Assembly (NCBI RefSeq): GCF_000341265.1
Contig: NZ_ANAE01000205.1
Span: forward strand, 1 to 59,557
DNA: 59,557 nt
Origin: Nocardiopsis prasina DSM 43845
Lineage (GTDB): Bacteria > Actinomycetota > Actinomycetes > Streptosporangiales > Streptosporangiaceae
Direction of reading: 5' to 3'
The position numbers were made by a program, and so were the translations under genes. Below, piece by piece: positions 44,924 to 54,720 of this stretch (positions are counted from its first letter, which is position 1; each line of letters begins with the position of its first letter). The notes under the pieces are model-generated. The model did no database searches. It had not been told where the DNA came from and saw only the letters and a list, made by a program, of their open reading frames with translations.

Positions 44924-47260
44924 TCACGCCTTTTGGACGCACGGGGGCTCCGTGGGGCTCTCCGCGGGTTCGCGCTCGCTCTGCTGGACCGCCCACACAC
45001 ACGCGGACAGGGTGAGCGGGACCGCCACGGTCAGCGCCAGCGCGGGGATGGCCACGCCCGAGTCGTTGGCCGCGAAACCCACCAGGGCCGTCACCAGGGA
45101 ACCGGTCAGCCCGGCCCGGAGTGTCGGGGCGTACTCGTAGGCCCGCTGGAGCGCGCCGATCCGCCACCTGCCCGGCCGGTTCAGGACGGCGAACAGGAAC
45201 ACCAGGGCCCCGGCGGCCAGCAGGGTGAGGTGCCAGTTGCCCAGGGTGCCCAGCATCGCGCCCAGCTTGCGGGCCAGCACCGTCCCGGCGTCCCCGTTCA
45301 CCACCAGCTCCGCGAACGCGCCGAAGTGGCTGCGGTCCTCCACCGGACGCAGGTAGTCCATCCAGGCCAGCAAGGAGATCGCCGTGACCGAGACGACGGC
45401 CACCGCGGCCATGCGCAGGGCGGTGATCCGCACCCCCGCGATCATCATCGTGGTCACCGCCAGGCCGGGGATCAGTGCGATGACGCCGCCGAAGTCCGTG
45501 CCCAGTCCCGGCCAGCCGATGATCAGCACCGAGGCGGCACCCACGACGATGGTCGTGACGACGGCGGCGCGGCGCCTGCCCCGCGAGATCAGTGAGTGGG
45601 AGACGCCCGCGACCGCCATGAGCATGCCGGTGGCGAAGGTCGCGAACGCGATGTTGCCGATCCCGTAGAACCGTCCCGCCACGATCGGGGAGTACCCCGT
45701 GGGCGAGTTCATCTGGAGGTGCGCGCCTACGCAGAGGTCGACGAAGAGCACCAGGGTGGTCGCTCCCGCCACCACGGTCATCGGCCCCAGGATGGTCCGG
45801 CGCCACGGTCCCGCCACCGCCAGGGCCACCACCAGGGCGTCCACGGCCAGGACCGAGGCGAGCAGGGCCAGCAGCGGGAACTGCGTCGCCCACCACGGAA
45901 TGAGGTTGGCCAGGTAGCTCGCCACGGGGAAGGCCGCACCCGCCAGGGCCACGACCCGGGTCACCGACAGCACCACGGCCCGCTTGCCCCGCTGCCCCCA
46001 CGAGTACCGGTGCATCGCGTAGGCCGCCGCCGCGTAGATGAGCAACTGGATGGCGACCAGGCCGCTGAAGAACCCGGGGATGGCCGTGCCCACGACCACG
46101 GCGGCGGTGTTGAAGTCCACCAGGCGGACGAGCGCCTCCTCGGCTGGCTGCGGGCGGTCGGTGGTCTGCCACGCCCGCCCGCCGGTGAGCCCGCCCGGGT
46201 CCATCCCCAGAGTGCGCAGCACGGTGACGGTGGTGTCGGTCAGGGCCACCAGCCCGGGACGCCGGGTCGACTCCGACGCCAGGTACGCGGAGGGGCCGAC
46301 CAGCCCCTGGGCGGTCATCTCCCCGGTGAGCGCCACGGTCAGCTGGGAGGGCCCGGTGTCCATGGAGACGCCGACCACCATCAGGGTCGCGCCCGCGGGC
46401 AGGTTCCGCACCAGGGCGGACAGCCGGGAGTCGAGTGTCTCCAGGGTGTCCTCACGGACCTGCTCGGGGACGTCCTCGGGTTTGGCCTCCTGGGGTTCGT
46501 CATCCTCGTCGGACTCGGTGGGGTACAGGCTGGTCAGCTCGGGCAGCTCCACCGCCGCGAGGGAGACGCCCTGGAGACGCTCCTGGGAGAGGTCGCGCGC
46601 CGAGTCGACGTAGTGGTCGACCCGCCCCGACTCGTCCGCGGCGCCCAGGGCGGCGCCCGGACCGGCGGCCAGGGTCAGACCGCCCTGGTCACGCACGGTC
46701 TGTCCGAGCAGGCCCACCGGCGCGGAGAAGACCGACCGCGCGTTCTGGTCGACGAAGTCGCCGAAGCCCGGGACGGTCGCCCCCGACCCGTCCACGACCG
46801 GCTCCGGAGCGGGCTCGCAGACGGTGAAGCGCTCACGGTCGGAGAGGGCGCGCTGTCCGGCCGAGACCGACAGCCACCCGTCAGTGGGGCAGGTCCGCGA
46901 GGTGGCGGTGCGGATGGACACGTTGCCGATCGCCCCGGCCTCGGCCATCTCCCACAGCGCGGGCGTGTGCTCGGGGGTGACGTCCTCCCAGAGCAGGCCC
47001 GGCACGCCCACCAGCACCACCGGTCCGTCGGCCCGACCGGTGCGGTCCGGGTCGGAGTTCGCGGCCGCCCCCGAGCTCGCGGCGGCGGGCGCCGTGCAGA
47101 ACAGGACCGCGGCCACCAACATGAGGGCGTACAGGCGCCTTCTGGGGCTGCTGCCCGGGCGCCCTCCTGGGAGTCCGCCCGGGCTCCCTCCAGGTCGTCG
47201 GGCACGGCCCTTGGCCGAACACCGTTCCGAGCGCAGGCCGAGCCATCGACTCGGTGACAT
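44924..47260 (-). CDS. Large membrane protein with extracytoplasmic alkaline-phosphatase-like domain
   Basis: A protein of 778 residues. A basic N-terminus and a signal/anchor (about 43-65, LYALMLVAAVLFCTAPAAA) precede an extracytoplasmic domain of about 330 residues that includes VVLVGVPGLLWEDVTPEHTP and TSRTCPTDGWLSVSAG, the layout of an alkaline-phosphatase-superfamily fold. The second half has about ten membrane segments. The catalytic metal ligands of true phosphatases are not evident. Actinobacteria carry similar proteins with no assigned function; a role in envelope assembly is a guess. ATG 47260 with GGGGGGA upstream is preferred over ATG 47284. Confidence 0.78.
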   Translation of the reverse strand: MSPSRWLGLRSERCSAKGRARRPGGSPGGLPGGRPGSSPRRRLYALMLVAAVLFCTAPAAASSGAAANSDPDRTGRADGPVVLVGVPGLLWEDVTPEHTPALWEMAEAGAIGNVSIRTATSRTCPTDGWLSVSAGQRALSDRERFTVCEPAPEPVVDGSGATVPGFGDFVDQNARSVFSAPVGLLGQTVRDQGGLTLAAGPGAALGAADESGRVDHYVDSARDLSQERLQGVSLAAVELPELTSLYPTESDEDDEPQEAKPEDVPEQVREDTLETLDSRLSALVRNLPAGATLMVVGVSMDTGPSQLTVALTGEMTAQGLVGPSAYLASESTRRPGLVALTDTTVTVLRTLGMDPGGLTGGRAWQTTDRPQPAEEALVRLVDFNTAAVVVGTAIPGFFSGLVAIQLLIYAAAAYAMHRYSWGQRGKRAVVLSVTRVVALAGAAFPVASYLANLIPWWATQFPLLALLASVLAVDALVVALAVAGPWRRTILGPMTVVAGATTLVLFVDLCVGAHLQMNSPTGYSPIVAGRFYGIGNIAFATFATGMLMAVAGVSHSLISRGRRRAAVVTTIVVGAASVLIIGWPGLGTDFGGVIALIPGLAVTTMMIAGVRITALRMAAVAVVSVTAISLLAWMDYLRPVEDRSHFGAFAELVVNGDAGTVLARKLGAMLGTLGNWHLTLLAAGALVFLFAVLNRPGRWRIGALQRAYEYAPTLRAGLTGSLVTALVGFAANDSGVAIPALALTVAVPLTLSACVWAVQQSEREPAESPTEPPCVQKA

Positions 47261-47451
47261 GGCGGTCCCCCCGATCGCGATCACCTCACTGGTCGCCCAC
47301 CCTAGTGATCACACGGCTCTGAGCGGGGAAAACGGCGATTCCGGACAGGGAGGAACCGGACGCGAGAAGCGGGGGAGGAGTATCAGGGGAACCGGGGAGG
47401 GGCCGGGGGGGCGGGTCCCATGGTGGGGCGCCGTTGAGGGGGCCGTGGCCC

Positions 47452-48549
47452 TCAGGGGGTCAGACCCCACTCCTTCAGGGTCGCGTCGGCGTCGGGCAGC
47501 GGGCGTCCCCGGGTGACCTCTCCGGGGGTGCGGCCGAACCTCGGCGCCGGACCCGCCACCAACCGGTCGCCCTCGCCCCGCACGAGCGCGCCCCGGGCCC
47601 GCACGTGCGGGTGGTCGGGTGCCTCCGCCAGGGACAGGACGGGCATCACGCAGGCGTCGGTGCCCTCGAACACCGCCCCCCACTCGTCACGACCGCGCGT
47701 GCGCAGCACCTCGGCGAAGCGCGCGCGCAGCAGGGGCCACGCGTCGGTGTCCCACTGTTCGGGCAGGTCCTCGCCGTCCAGCCCCACTCCCGCGAGGAAC
47801 GCGGCGTAGAACTGCGGCTCGATGCAGGCCACGGAGACGTGGCGGCCGTCGGCGCACTCGTAGACGTCGTACCAGGGAGCGCCGGTGTCGAGGTAGTTGG
47901 TGCCGCGCTCGTCGGTCCACGCACCGCGCGCACGGTCCTCGTGCACCATCGACATCAGCAGGGCGCTGCCGTCCACCATCGCGGCGTCCACGACCTGGCC
48001 CCGGCCGGAACCCCGCCGCTCCAGGAGGGCGGCCAGGACACCGGTGACCGCGAACATCGTGCCGCCCGCGAAGTCGCCGAGCAGGTTGATCGGCGGGACC
48101 GGGGGGCCGCCCGCGCGTCCGATGGAGTGCAGGGCGCCGTTCACCGAAACGTAGTTCATGTCGTGCCCGGCCGTGTGGGCCAACGGGCCGTCCTGTCCCC
48201 AGCCGGTGACCCGCGCGTACACCAGACCCGGGTTGAGCTCCAGGCAGTCGTCGGGGCCGAGGCCCAGCCGTTCCATGACCCCCGGTCGGAAGCCCTCCAG
48301 GAGGACGTCGGCGCGGGCGACGAGTTCGCGGGCGCGGGCCATCCCCTCGGGGGTCTTGAGATCGGCGCCGACCACGGCGCGCCCTTCGCTCATGTGCGGT
48401 CCGGTGGAGCCGCCGTTCACGGCGTCGGCGGCCACGGGGCGGTCGATCCGGATCACGCTGGCGCCCATGTCGGCCAGGAGCATCCCGGCCATCGGTGCCG
48501 GGCCGAGCCCGGTGAACTCGACGACGCGGGTTCCGTTGAGGGGTCCCAT
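47452..48549 (-). CDS. CaiB/BaiF family CoA transferase, alpha-methylacyl-CoA racemase-like
   Basis: A protein of 365 residues. RVVEFTGLGPAPMAGMLLADMGA and VIRIDRP open the family fold. AGHDMNYVSVNGAL supplies the His, LLGDFAGG the Asp and ACIEPQFY the Glu that catalyse alpha-proton exchange in mycobacterial Mcr. It would interconvert R and S 2-methylacyl-CoA esters in branched-chain fatty acid breakdown. ATG with GGAGG upstream. Second CaiB-type gene in the window; the one at 952-2142 is a true CoA transferase type by its motifs. Confidence 0.9.
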   Translation of the reverse strand: MGPLNGTRVVEFTGLGPAPMAGMLLADMGASVIRIDRPVAADAVNGGSTGPHMSEGRAVVGADLKTPEGMARARELVARADVLLEGFRPGVMERLGLGPDDCLELNPGLVYARVTGWGQDGPLAHTAGHDMNYVSVNGALHSIGRAGGPPVPPINLLGDFAGGTMFAVTGVLAALLERRGSGRGQVVDAAMVDGSALLMSMVHEDRARGAWTDERGTNYLDTGAPWYDVYECADGRHVSVACIEPQFYAAFLAGVGLDGEDLPEQWDTDAWPLLRARFAEVLRTRGRDEWGAVFEGTDACVMPVLSLAEAPDHPHVRARGALVRGEGDRLVAGPAPRFGRTPGEVTRGRPLPDADATLKEWGLTP

Positions 48550-48817
48550 GGTGCCTCCGGGGTGTTGGTCGGGAGAGGTTACTAGAACGGCGTTCGGTTC
48601 ATTGTGCAGGCTGTGTCGCCCCGACGCCAGGTCGCCGCCTCCGGTCGGGGAGGGGAAAAGAATAGAGGGAAATGCGCGATTTGCCAGGGAATGGTTTTCG
48701 GGCCATGTCAAAACACCACACTCTCCTGGTGTTAATGTGACCCTGTTCGGCGCCCCCGAACGCCCCTCCACCACCGAGAACTCCACGAACCAACCCTTGA
48801 AGAAGGGCTCGGAAGTC

Positions 48818-49999
48818 ATGCCCAGAAAACCCGGGAAGAACGGCGGCAACGGCCGTTCCGGAAGGCGTCGGCGGCGCAGGGTGTCCCTCGTCCCTCCCCT
48901 GCCGGTCATGGCGGCAGCCGTCGCCGCGGTGCTGGCCACGGTGGGCGGAGGAACGGCCCTGGCCATGGAGAAGACCGTCCTTCTGGACGCCAACGGCGAG
49001 GAGAGCGAGGTCCGTACCTTCGGCGACAGCGTCCAGGACGTCCTCGACTCCGCCGGGATCGAGCTCGGCGAACACGACGTGGTCGCCCCCTCCCCGGGTA
49101 CCACCCTCAGCGCTGGCGACCACGTCGTGGTCCGCTCGCCCCGGGAGCTCACCGTCGACCTCGACGGACACGAACGCGACCACCGGGTGCACGCCGCCAC
49201 GCTCGGCGAAGCCCTCGGACAGATCGGACTCGACCCCGAGGGCGTCGAACTCTCCCAGGCGCACGACGCCGTGATCCCCGAGGACGGACTCGCGGTGAGC
49301 GCGGAACGCGCCCCCCGCATGGTCGTCATGTACGACACCGTGCGCTCCGAGACCCGCACCACGGGCGCGACCGTCGCCGACGTGCTCAGCGCCGCCGGGG
49401 TCGAGACCGGCGAGCACGACATCGTCTCCCCGGAACCCGACGAGCCCGCCGAACCCGACATGGTCGTCCGCGTCCTACCCGCCCTCGGCGCACCCGAGAC
49501 CGAGGAGGTCGTGATCGAGGCGGAGACGGTCGAGCGCGAGAACCCCGACCTCCCCGAAGGCGAACGCGAGGTCGTCACCGAGCCCGAGGACGGACTCAAG
49601 GAGGTCACCACGCTGCGGGTCCTGCGCCACGGCGAGGAGGTCGAGCACGAACTCTCCGAGAAGGTCGTCACCGAACCCGTCGAGGGCCTGGTGGAGATCG
49701 GCACCAAGGTCGAGGAGGAGCCCGACCCCGGCGAGGCCAGCGGCGAGGCGAGCGGCCTCAACTGGTCCGGGCTCGCCCAGTGCGAGTCCGGAGGCAACGC
49801 CTCCGCGGTGAACTCGGCCGGCGGATACTACGGGCTCTACCAGTTCAGCCCGAGCACGTGGGCCTCGGTCGGCGGCAGCGGGCTGCCCTCCGAGGCCAGC
49901 CCCGCCGAGCAGACCCAGCGCGCCCAACAGCTCTACGACACCGTCGGCGGGAACTGGCAGAGCCAGTGGCCGCACTGCGGGGTCCACCTCTTCGACTGA
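48818..49999 (+). CDS. rpfB: Resuscitation-promoting factor RpfB-like
   Basis: A protein of 393 residues. A basic N-terminus and one membrane/signal segment (about 28-50) are followed by three DUF348 repeats (about 55-215), a G5 domain (about 230-300) and the C-terminal lysozyme-like Rpf domain (about 312-393). The last contains [10 protein letters not shown] with catalytic Glu323, [17 protein letters not shown] and the second conserved Cys in [10 protein letters not shown]. It cleaves peptidoglycan and helps dormant cells or spores resume growth. ATG with GGAAG upstream. Followed by rsmA as in mycobacteria. I looked for a c-di-AMP riboswitch in the 268-bp leader and did not find its conserved blocks. 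Confidence 0.92.
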   Translation: MPRKPGKNGGNGRSGRRRRRRVSLVPPLPVMAAAVAAVLATVGGGTALAMEKTVLLDANGEESEVRTFGDSVQDVLDSAGIELGEHDVVAPSPGTTLSAGDHVVVRSPRELTVDLDGHERDHRVHAATLGEALGQIGLDPEGVELSQAHDAVIPEDGLAVSAERAPRMVVMYDTVRSETRTTGATVADVLSAAGVETGEHDIVSPEPDEPAEPDMVVRVLPALGAPETEEVVIEAETVERENPDLPEGEREVVTEPEDGLKEVTTLRVLRHGEEVEHELSEKVVTEPVEGLVEIGTKVEEEPDPGEASGEASGLNWSGLAQCESGGNASAVNSAGGYYGLYQFSPSTWASVGGSGLPSEASPAEQTQRAQQLYDTVGGNWQSQWPHCGVHLFD

Positions 50000-50084
50000 C
50001 CGGGACGACCAGGGTTCGGTGGGAGGTGATCCCACCGGACACGGCGTGGATGAGCGGGTGGGCGGCGGCTGGCAAGATGTGTGG

Positions 50085-50963
50085 GTGACACAGACACCCG
50101 AACCCGACCCCGCCGACCGTTCCCGCCTGCTCACCCCCGCCGACGTGCGGGCCCTCGCCGAGCGGTTCGGTATCCGGCCCACCAAGACCCTGGGCCAGAA
50201 CTTCGTCATCGACCACGGCACCGTCCGCCGCATCGTCCGTGTCGCGGGCGTCGGCGCCGACGACGTGGTCGTCGAGGTGGGGCCCGGACTCGGCTCGCTC
50301 ACCCTCGCGCTGCTCCCGCACGTGAGGCAGGTCACCGCGATCGAGATCGACCCGGGGCTGGCCGAGGCGCTGCCCGGCACCGTCGCCGACCACGCCCCCG
50401 ACCTCGCCGACCGCCTCACGGTGGTCCCCGGCGACGCCATGCGCGTCACCGAACTGCCCGGCCCCGCCCCCACGGCGCTCGTGGCCAACCTGCCCTACAA
50501 CGTCTCCGTGCCGGTCCTGCTGCACCTGCTCGAACTCCTGCCCAGCCTGGAGCGGGTCCTGGTGATGGTGCAGGCCGAGGTCGCCGACCGGATCACCGCC
50601 ACCCCGGGCGGCCGCATCTACGGGGTGCCCTCCGCGAAGGTCGCCTGGTACGCCAGCGCGCGCCGGGCCGGATCGGTCGGCCGCAACGTCTTCTGGCCCG
50701 CGCCCAACGTCGACTCCGGGCTGGTGGAGCTGATCCGCCGTCCCGAGCCCAGCACGAAGGCGCCGCGCCGGGAGGTCTTCAAGGTCATCGACGCCGCCTT
50801 CGCCCAGCGCCGCAAGACCCTGCGCGCGGCCCTGTCCGGGTGGGCGGGATCGGCCCCCGCGGCTGAGGAGGCGCTCCGGGCCGCCGGGGTCCAGCCGAGC
50901 GCGCGCGGTGAGTCCCTGGGCATCGAGGAGTTCGCGGCGATCGCGGAGCACCGCCCGGAGTAG
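50085..50963 (+). CDS. rsmA: 16S rRNA (adenine1518-N6/adenine1519-N6)-dimethyltransferase
   Basis: A protein of 292 residues. [18 protein letters not shown], the SAM loop [16 protein letters not shown], and [16 protein letters not shown] with the catalytic NLPY are diagnostic of RsmA/KsgA. It dimethylates two adjacent adenines near the 3' end of 16S rRNA during 30S maturation. The GTG at 50085 is favoured because CAAGAT lies about 6 nt upstream, fitting a leaderless transcript; GTG 50079 is an alternative. Downstream of rpfB; an ispE gene, often next in relatives, is absent here. Confidence 0.95.
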   Translation: MTQTPEPDPADRSRLLTPADVRALAERFGIRPTKTLGQNFVIDHGTVRRIVRVAGVGADDVVVEVGPGLGSLTLALLPHVRQVTAIEIDPGLAEALPGTVADHAPDLADRLTVVPGDAMRVTELPGPAPTALVANLPYNVSVPVLLHLLELLPSLERVLVMVQAEVADRITATPGGRIYGVPSAKVAWYASARRAGSVGRNVFWPAPNVDSGLVELIRRPEPSTKAPRREVFKVIDAAFAQRRKTLRAALSGWAGSAPAAEEALRAAGVQPSARGESLGIEEFAAIAEHRPE

Positions 50964-51155
50964 CGGCGGAAGTTGTGCCCGGTGCGCGGGCAGGGGCACC
51001 ACCGGGAGCAGCGGCCGCCGCGTTCGGTGGGCGCCCGGAGCGCGTCCGGGAGCACCGCCAGGGAGTCAGCGGCGGACGGTGACGGTTCGATGGGCTGCTT
51101 CGGGTGGGTGGGTTTCGGACAGGAACTCGCTGGCACCCGATCGGCGCGCACGACG

Positions 51156-51186
51156 AAGGGGCGCCCTCCGAGGAGGACGCCCCTTT
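51156..51186. terminator. Bidirectional terminator
   Basis: AAGGGGCG (51156-51163) and CGCCCCTT (51178-51185) with an inner CCTCC/GGAGG pairing form a long hairpin followed by T. It lies 27 nt past the stop of the small membrane protein gene on the minus strand. Confidence 0.75.
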
Positions 51187-51212
51187 CCTAATCCTGACGC
51201 CGGGGCGGCGGA

Positions 51213-51437
51213 TCAACCCTGGTCCGGCGGGGGAGGGAGTTCCTCCGACTCCCGAGGGCGGGACCGGAACAGGGCCCGCGCCACCGCGGCCACACCCAGA
51301 CCCACCGCCAGCACCGGCAGCAGCCACAGCACGTTCGGTTCCCACGCGCCGCTGCCCCGGACGACGAACGCGACCGCGAGCCCCAGGAACAGCAGTCCCG
51401 CGAGCAGTGAACCCCAGTCAGTTCTCCGCTTGGTCAT
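51213..51437 (-). CDS. Small two-segment membrane protein
   Basis: A protein of 74 residues with two membrane segments (about 9-26 and 36-57) and a basic then Pro/Glu-rich C-terminal tail. It overlaps the end of the PspC-domain gene by 20 bp, so both are translated together. No named family recognised. It may stabilise or assist the PspC protein. Confidence 0.75.
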   Translation of the reverse strand: MTKRRTDWGSLLAGLLFLGLAVAFVVRGSGAWEPNVLWLLPVLAVGLGVAAVARALFRSRPRESEELPPPPDQG

Positions 51438-53088
51438 ACCGCACCTCCACTGTTCCGGCCCTGTTCTCGGCGTGCACGTTGATCACCGGCACACCGTCCT
51501 GTCCGTTTCCGGCCTCCCTGGCTCCGTCGGCGCGCCCGGAGCCCTCCGGCGCTCGCGTCGGCTCGAAGGTCTCCTCATGGGTGACGCCCAGTCCGGTCAC
51601 GAAGTCGCCGTCGGGCTCCGCGTCCCCCACACCGACCGCCCCGGCCCAGACCTCCGACACCAGGTTGATACGGGCGTCCTCGGGGATCACCAGGACCAGG
51701 GAGCCCACGTCCACCCGCGCTCTCACGTCCACCGACTCACCGGGGTCGAGTTCCGTGGGCAGCCCCGTCAGATCCAGCGTCCCCGACCCCACGTTCAGCC
51801 ACAGGTCGTCCGACCCGGCCTCGGCGACCGTGGCCGGCGCCCAGTCCCGGTCACCGATCCGCATCCTGGTGACGTCGGTCGAGGACACCAGCATCGCGCC
51901 CAGCACGGCGAGGCAGCCCAGGAACACCAGCCCCCGAGGGTTGCCCACCCAGGCCCCGACCAGTGCGTACACGCCGATCACCGCCACCACGGCGGCCATG
52001 AAGTAGACACCGAGGTCCGGCCCCAACAACAGTTGGGTGGGGCTCGCCTCGGACACGGGCGGGCCCAGGTGCGGAGCGGTGAACGCCCACGCGATCGCCA
52101 TGGCGAACACGGTCCACAGCGCGTGTGAGGCCAGCGGTGAGGAACGCGGCTTCCCTCCGTGACCGGATCCGTCGCCACGGCAGCCTCCGCCGTGCCGGTC
52201 CGCCTCCTTCCTTCCCCCGCCGCCGGCGGCCTCGTCCCCGCCGCCGGCGGCCTCGTCCCCGTCGTCGCCGTCCTCGTACTCGTCCTCCTCGTCATCGTCG
52301 TCCGGGCCCAGCGACGTGCGCTCGGAGACCACCGCGAGGTCCACCGGGCCCTGCGGGGCCGAGGCCCACGGCTGGGCCGGGTTGTAGTAGGCGGGAACCG
52401 GTTGCGGCACCGGACCCGTGGGCGGCGGTTCGCGCGTGGCCAGGTCCGAGCGGAGCGCGAGCAACGAGGTCCGCAGGTCCACACCCCGGTTCCTCGCGGT
52501 CAGCAACCCCAGGACCAGCGGGATCGCCAACACGAGCGTTCCCCAGCCGAACCCGCCCACCAGGCTGAGCGCCGTGGCCCCGGCGAGGCCGACGGTCAGC
52601 AGCTTCAGCACCGCGTGCGGCGGGAAGCTCCGGTTCAGCATCTGTTCGAAGGTCGCCGGACCGCCCTCCGAGTCACGCATGAGCATCCACGCCGCGATGT
52701 ACAGGAGCAGCCCCGCACCACCGGCGAACGCGGTCAGCACGAACGCGGCCCGCCACACCACGGGGTCCACCCGCGTGTAGGCGCCCAGCCCGGCGCACAC
52801 CCCGGCCAGGGCCTGCCGCTGGTCGTCTCGGCGCAGTTCGGGGCCGGTCGCCCGATCCGGCGCCCCACCGGCGGCCTCGTTCTCGGTGGCGACACCCTCG
52901 GCGGCCGTGGCCCCGGAACCGGAAGCTGTGGCCCCGGCAGGTCCGGACGCGGTGGCCCCGGCGGGATCGGCGGAACCGGCGGAACCGCTCCCGGGGGAGC
53001 CGTGCCCGAAGGCCCCGTCCCCAAGGGCCCCGTTGCCCAGGGGGCCGCCCCCCGCCGACGCCCCGGCCGGCGACTGTCCGTCAGACAT
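51418..53088 (-). CDS. PspC-domain membrane protein with C-terminal adhesin-like/DUF domain
   Basis: A protein of 556 residues. An Ala/Gly/Pro-rich leader (1-85) precedes a PspC domain (about 90-160: LAGVCAGLGAYTRVDPVVWRAAFV) with a membrane segment. More membrane segments follow (about 175-210), then an acidic stretch rich in Asp/Glu and Gly (about 265-310, including two DEAAGGG units coded by an 18-bp tandem repeat), further membrane segments (about 325-400) and an extracytoplasmic beta-rich C-terminus with NVGSGTLDLTGL. PspC proteins take part in envelope stress responses. It is divergent from a PspC-histidine kinase gene. Confidence 0.85.
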   Translation of the reverse strand: MSDGQSPAGASAGGGPLGNGALGDGAFGHGSPGSGSAGSADPAGATASGPAGATASGSGATAAEGVATENEAAGGAPDRATGPELRRDDQRQALAGVCAGLGAYTRVDPVVWRAAFVLTAFAGGAGLLLYIAAWMLMRDSEGGPATFEQMLNRSFPPHAVLKLLTVGLAGATALSLVGGFGWGTLVLAIPLVLGLLTARNRGVDLRTSLLALRSDLATREPPPTGPVPQPVPAYYNPAQPWASAPQGPVDLAVVSERTSLGPDDDDEEDEYEDGDDGDEAAGGGDEAAGGGGRKEADRHGGGCRGDGSGHGGKPRSSPLASHALWTVFAMAIAWAFTAPHLGPPVSEASPTQLLLGPDLGVYFMAAVVAVIGVYALVGAWVGNPRGLVFLGCLAVLGAMLVSSTDVTRMRIGDRDWAPATVAEAGSDDLWLNVGSGTLDLTGLPTELDPGESVDVRARVDVGSLVLVIPEDARINLVSEVWAGAVGVGDAEPDGDFVTGLGVTHEETFEPTRAPEGSGRADGAREAGNGQDGVPVINVHAENRAGTVEVRYDQAEN

Positions 53089-53311
53089 GGACGCTCACCA
53101 CACTTTCCTCATGGAACCATCGTGACCTCTGATACGTCGCGAAGGGAATCCGGGACGACCCTGAACCCACCCTGACCAGAACACCAGGGCAGGACCAGGG
53201 CCGTGCCCCCGATGTCCCACGAGGGTCACACAGGGCATGCTGGAACCGTCCAGAACCACGCGCGAGCCACGCCAGGAGCCTCGCGCCACACACGAAAGCG
53301 GTGATCGGGCG

Positions 53312-54517
53312 GTGCCAACGACGGCCGTGGAGACCCCGCGGCTCACCCGCGCGGTCGACGGCAGACTCCTCGGCGGCGTCGCCTCGGGACTGGCTCGGCA
53401 CCTGGGCCTGGACCCGGTCGTGGTCCGCCTCGCGTTCATGGCGCTCGCTGTCGGCGGCATCGGGGTGGCCGTCTACGTGGCCCTCTACTTCCTCGTACCC
53501 AAGGAGGAGGCCGACGGCGACGGACCCGAACCGGCGGAGGACGCCAGGCGCAAGGGCCGCGACATCTCGCAGCTCGTCGCCTACGTCGGCCTCGCGGCCG
53601 GGCTGGGATTCCTCTTCCTGATCTTCGGCGGAGTCTTCGACCCGCTTCTGTGGTTCGTCATCTTCGGTGCGCTCGGGGCCACCATCCTGTGGCAGCAGGC
53701 CAACCCCGCCGAACGCAACGAGTGGATGAACAGCACCGTCAGCCGGACGCGACCCAAGAGCATCATGCGCACCGCCGCCGGTGTCCTGCTGGTGGTGGTC
53801 GGCGTGATCGGCTTCCTGATCTTCCAACAGCAGCTCCAGGAGGCCCGCGCCGGACTCACCTTCGCGTTCACCCTCATCACCGGGATCGCGCTGATCGTCG
53901 CTCCCTGGATCATCGGGCTCATCCGAGAGCGCGACTCCGAACGCCGTGAGCGCATCCGCAACGCCGAACGCGCCGAACTCGCCGCGCACATCCACGACTC
54001 CGTCCTGCACACGCTGACCCTCATCCAGCGCCGCGCCGACGACCCCCGCGAGGTGCAGCGCCTGGCCCGCGTGCAGGAACGCGCCCTGCGCAGCTGGCTC
54101 TACCAGCGCCCCGCCGACGCCGAGACCACCGTCACACCCGGGCTGGAACGGGTGGCAGCCGAGGTCGAGGAGGAACACGGCGTGCCCATCGAGGTGGTGT
54201 GCGTCGGCGACGCGCCCATCGACGACGGCATCAGCGCGATGCTCCGCGCCGCCCGCGAAGCCATGGTCAACGCCTCCAAGTACGCCGGGACGGACAGCAT
54301 CTCCGTGTTCGGGGAGGTGGACGAAGGTGAGGTCCTGGTGTTCGTGCGGGACCGGGGCGCCGGGTTCGACCTCGACGACATCCCGGAGGACAGGATGGGT
54401 GTGCGCGGGTCCATCATCGGCCGCATGGAGCGCCACGGCGGGACCGCGCGCATCCGGACCGAGCCGGGCGAGGGCACCGAGGTGCAACTCCGTATGCCGC
54501 GTATCCCCGACATGTGA
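53312..54517 (+). CDS. PspC-domain sensor histidine kinase
   Basis: A protein of about 401 residues. The PspC domain (about 14-75) has [24 protein letters not shown]; membrane segments follow at about 90-135 and 150-200. A HisKA_3-type region has AHIHDSVLHTLTLIQRR, with the phospho-acceptor His228 in the HD pair, and the ATPase N-box is REAMVNASKYAG, with RDRGAGFD and GVRGSIIGRMERHGG. GTG 53312 is preferred, because the codons between it and ATG 53237 have lower third-position G+C; the longer form is possible. Its regulator is probably the LuxR-type protein encoded next. Confidence 0.88.
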   Translation: MPTTAVETPRLTRAVDGRLLGGVASGLARHLGLDPVVVRLAFMALAVGGIGVAVYVALYFLVPKEEADGDGPEPAEDARRKGRDISQLVAYVGLAAGLGFLFLIFGGVFDPLLWFVIFGALGATILWQQANPAERNEWMNSTVSRTRPKSIMRTAAGVLLVVVGVIGFLIFQQQLQEARAGLTFAFTLITGIALIVAPWIIGLIRERDSERRERIRNAERAELAAHIHDSVLHTLTLIQRRADDPREVQRLARVQERALRSWLYQRPADAETTVTPGLERVAAEVEEEHGVPIEVVCVGDAPIDDGISAMLRAAREAMVNASKYAGTDSISVFGEVDEGEVLVFVRDRGAGFDLDDIPEDRMGVRGSIIGRMERHGGTARIRTEPGEGTEVQLRMPRIPDM

Positions 54518-54705
54518 ACCCGGCGACTCGTGGGGCGGGCGGGTCGGGGAGATCGGGGGCCTGTGAGGCCGGGGCCGTGGGGCGGGGAGACGCATGAGTC
54601 CAGGGGCCCATGCGTCCGGCGACCAGTGGTCCGGGGAGTGGCCGCTTCGGGCCAGAGGGCGGTCGGAGCGACGCGGGCCACTACCTACCGGGTGACTTCC
54701 CTGGA

Positions 54706-54720
54706 TAGGGTCCAGGTGTG
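54706..54720 (+). promoter_or_regulatory. Candidate leaderless promoter of the LuxR-type regulator
   Basis: TAGGGT (54706-54711) ends 6 nt before the GTG start at 54718 and there is no ribosome site, as expected for a leaderless transcript. No clear -35 is visible. Similar arrangements occur before rsmA (CAAGAT, 50073), pcrA (TAACCT, 56859) and the gene starting at 30037 (TAGGTT). Confidence 0.45.

Noticed and set aside
48550..48817. c-di-AMP (ydaO-type) riboswitch upstream of rpfB, known for some rpf genes
   Set aside because: The conserved blocks of that riboswitch are not present in the 268-bp leader; only a lower-GC stretch and weak promoter-like words are visible.
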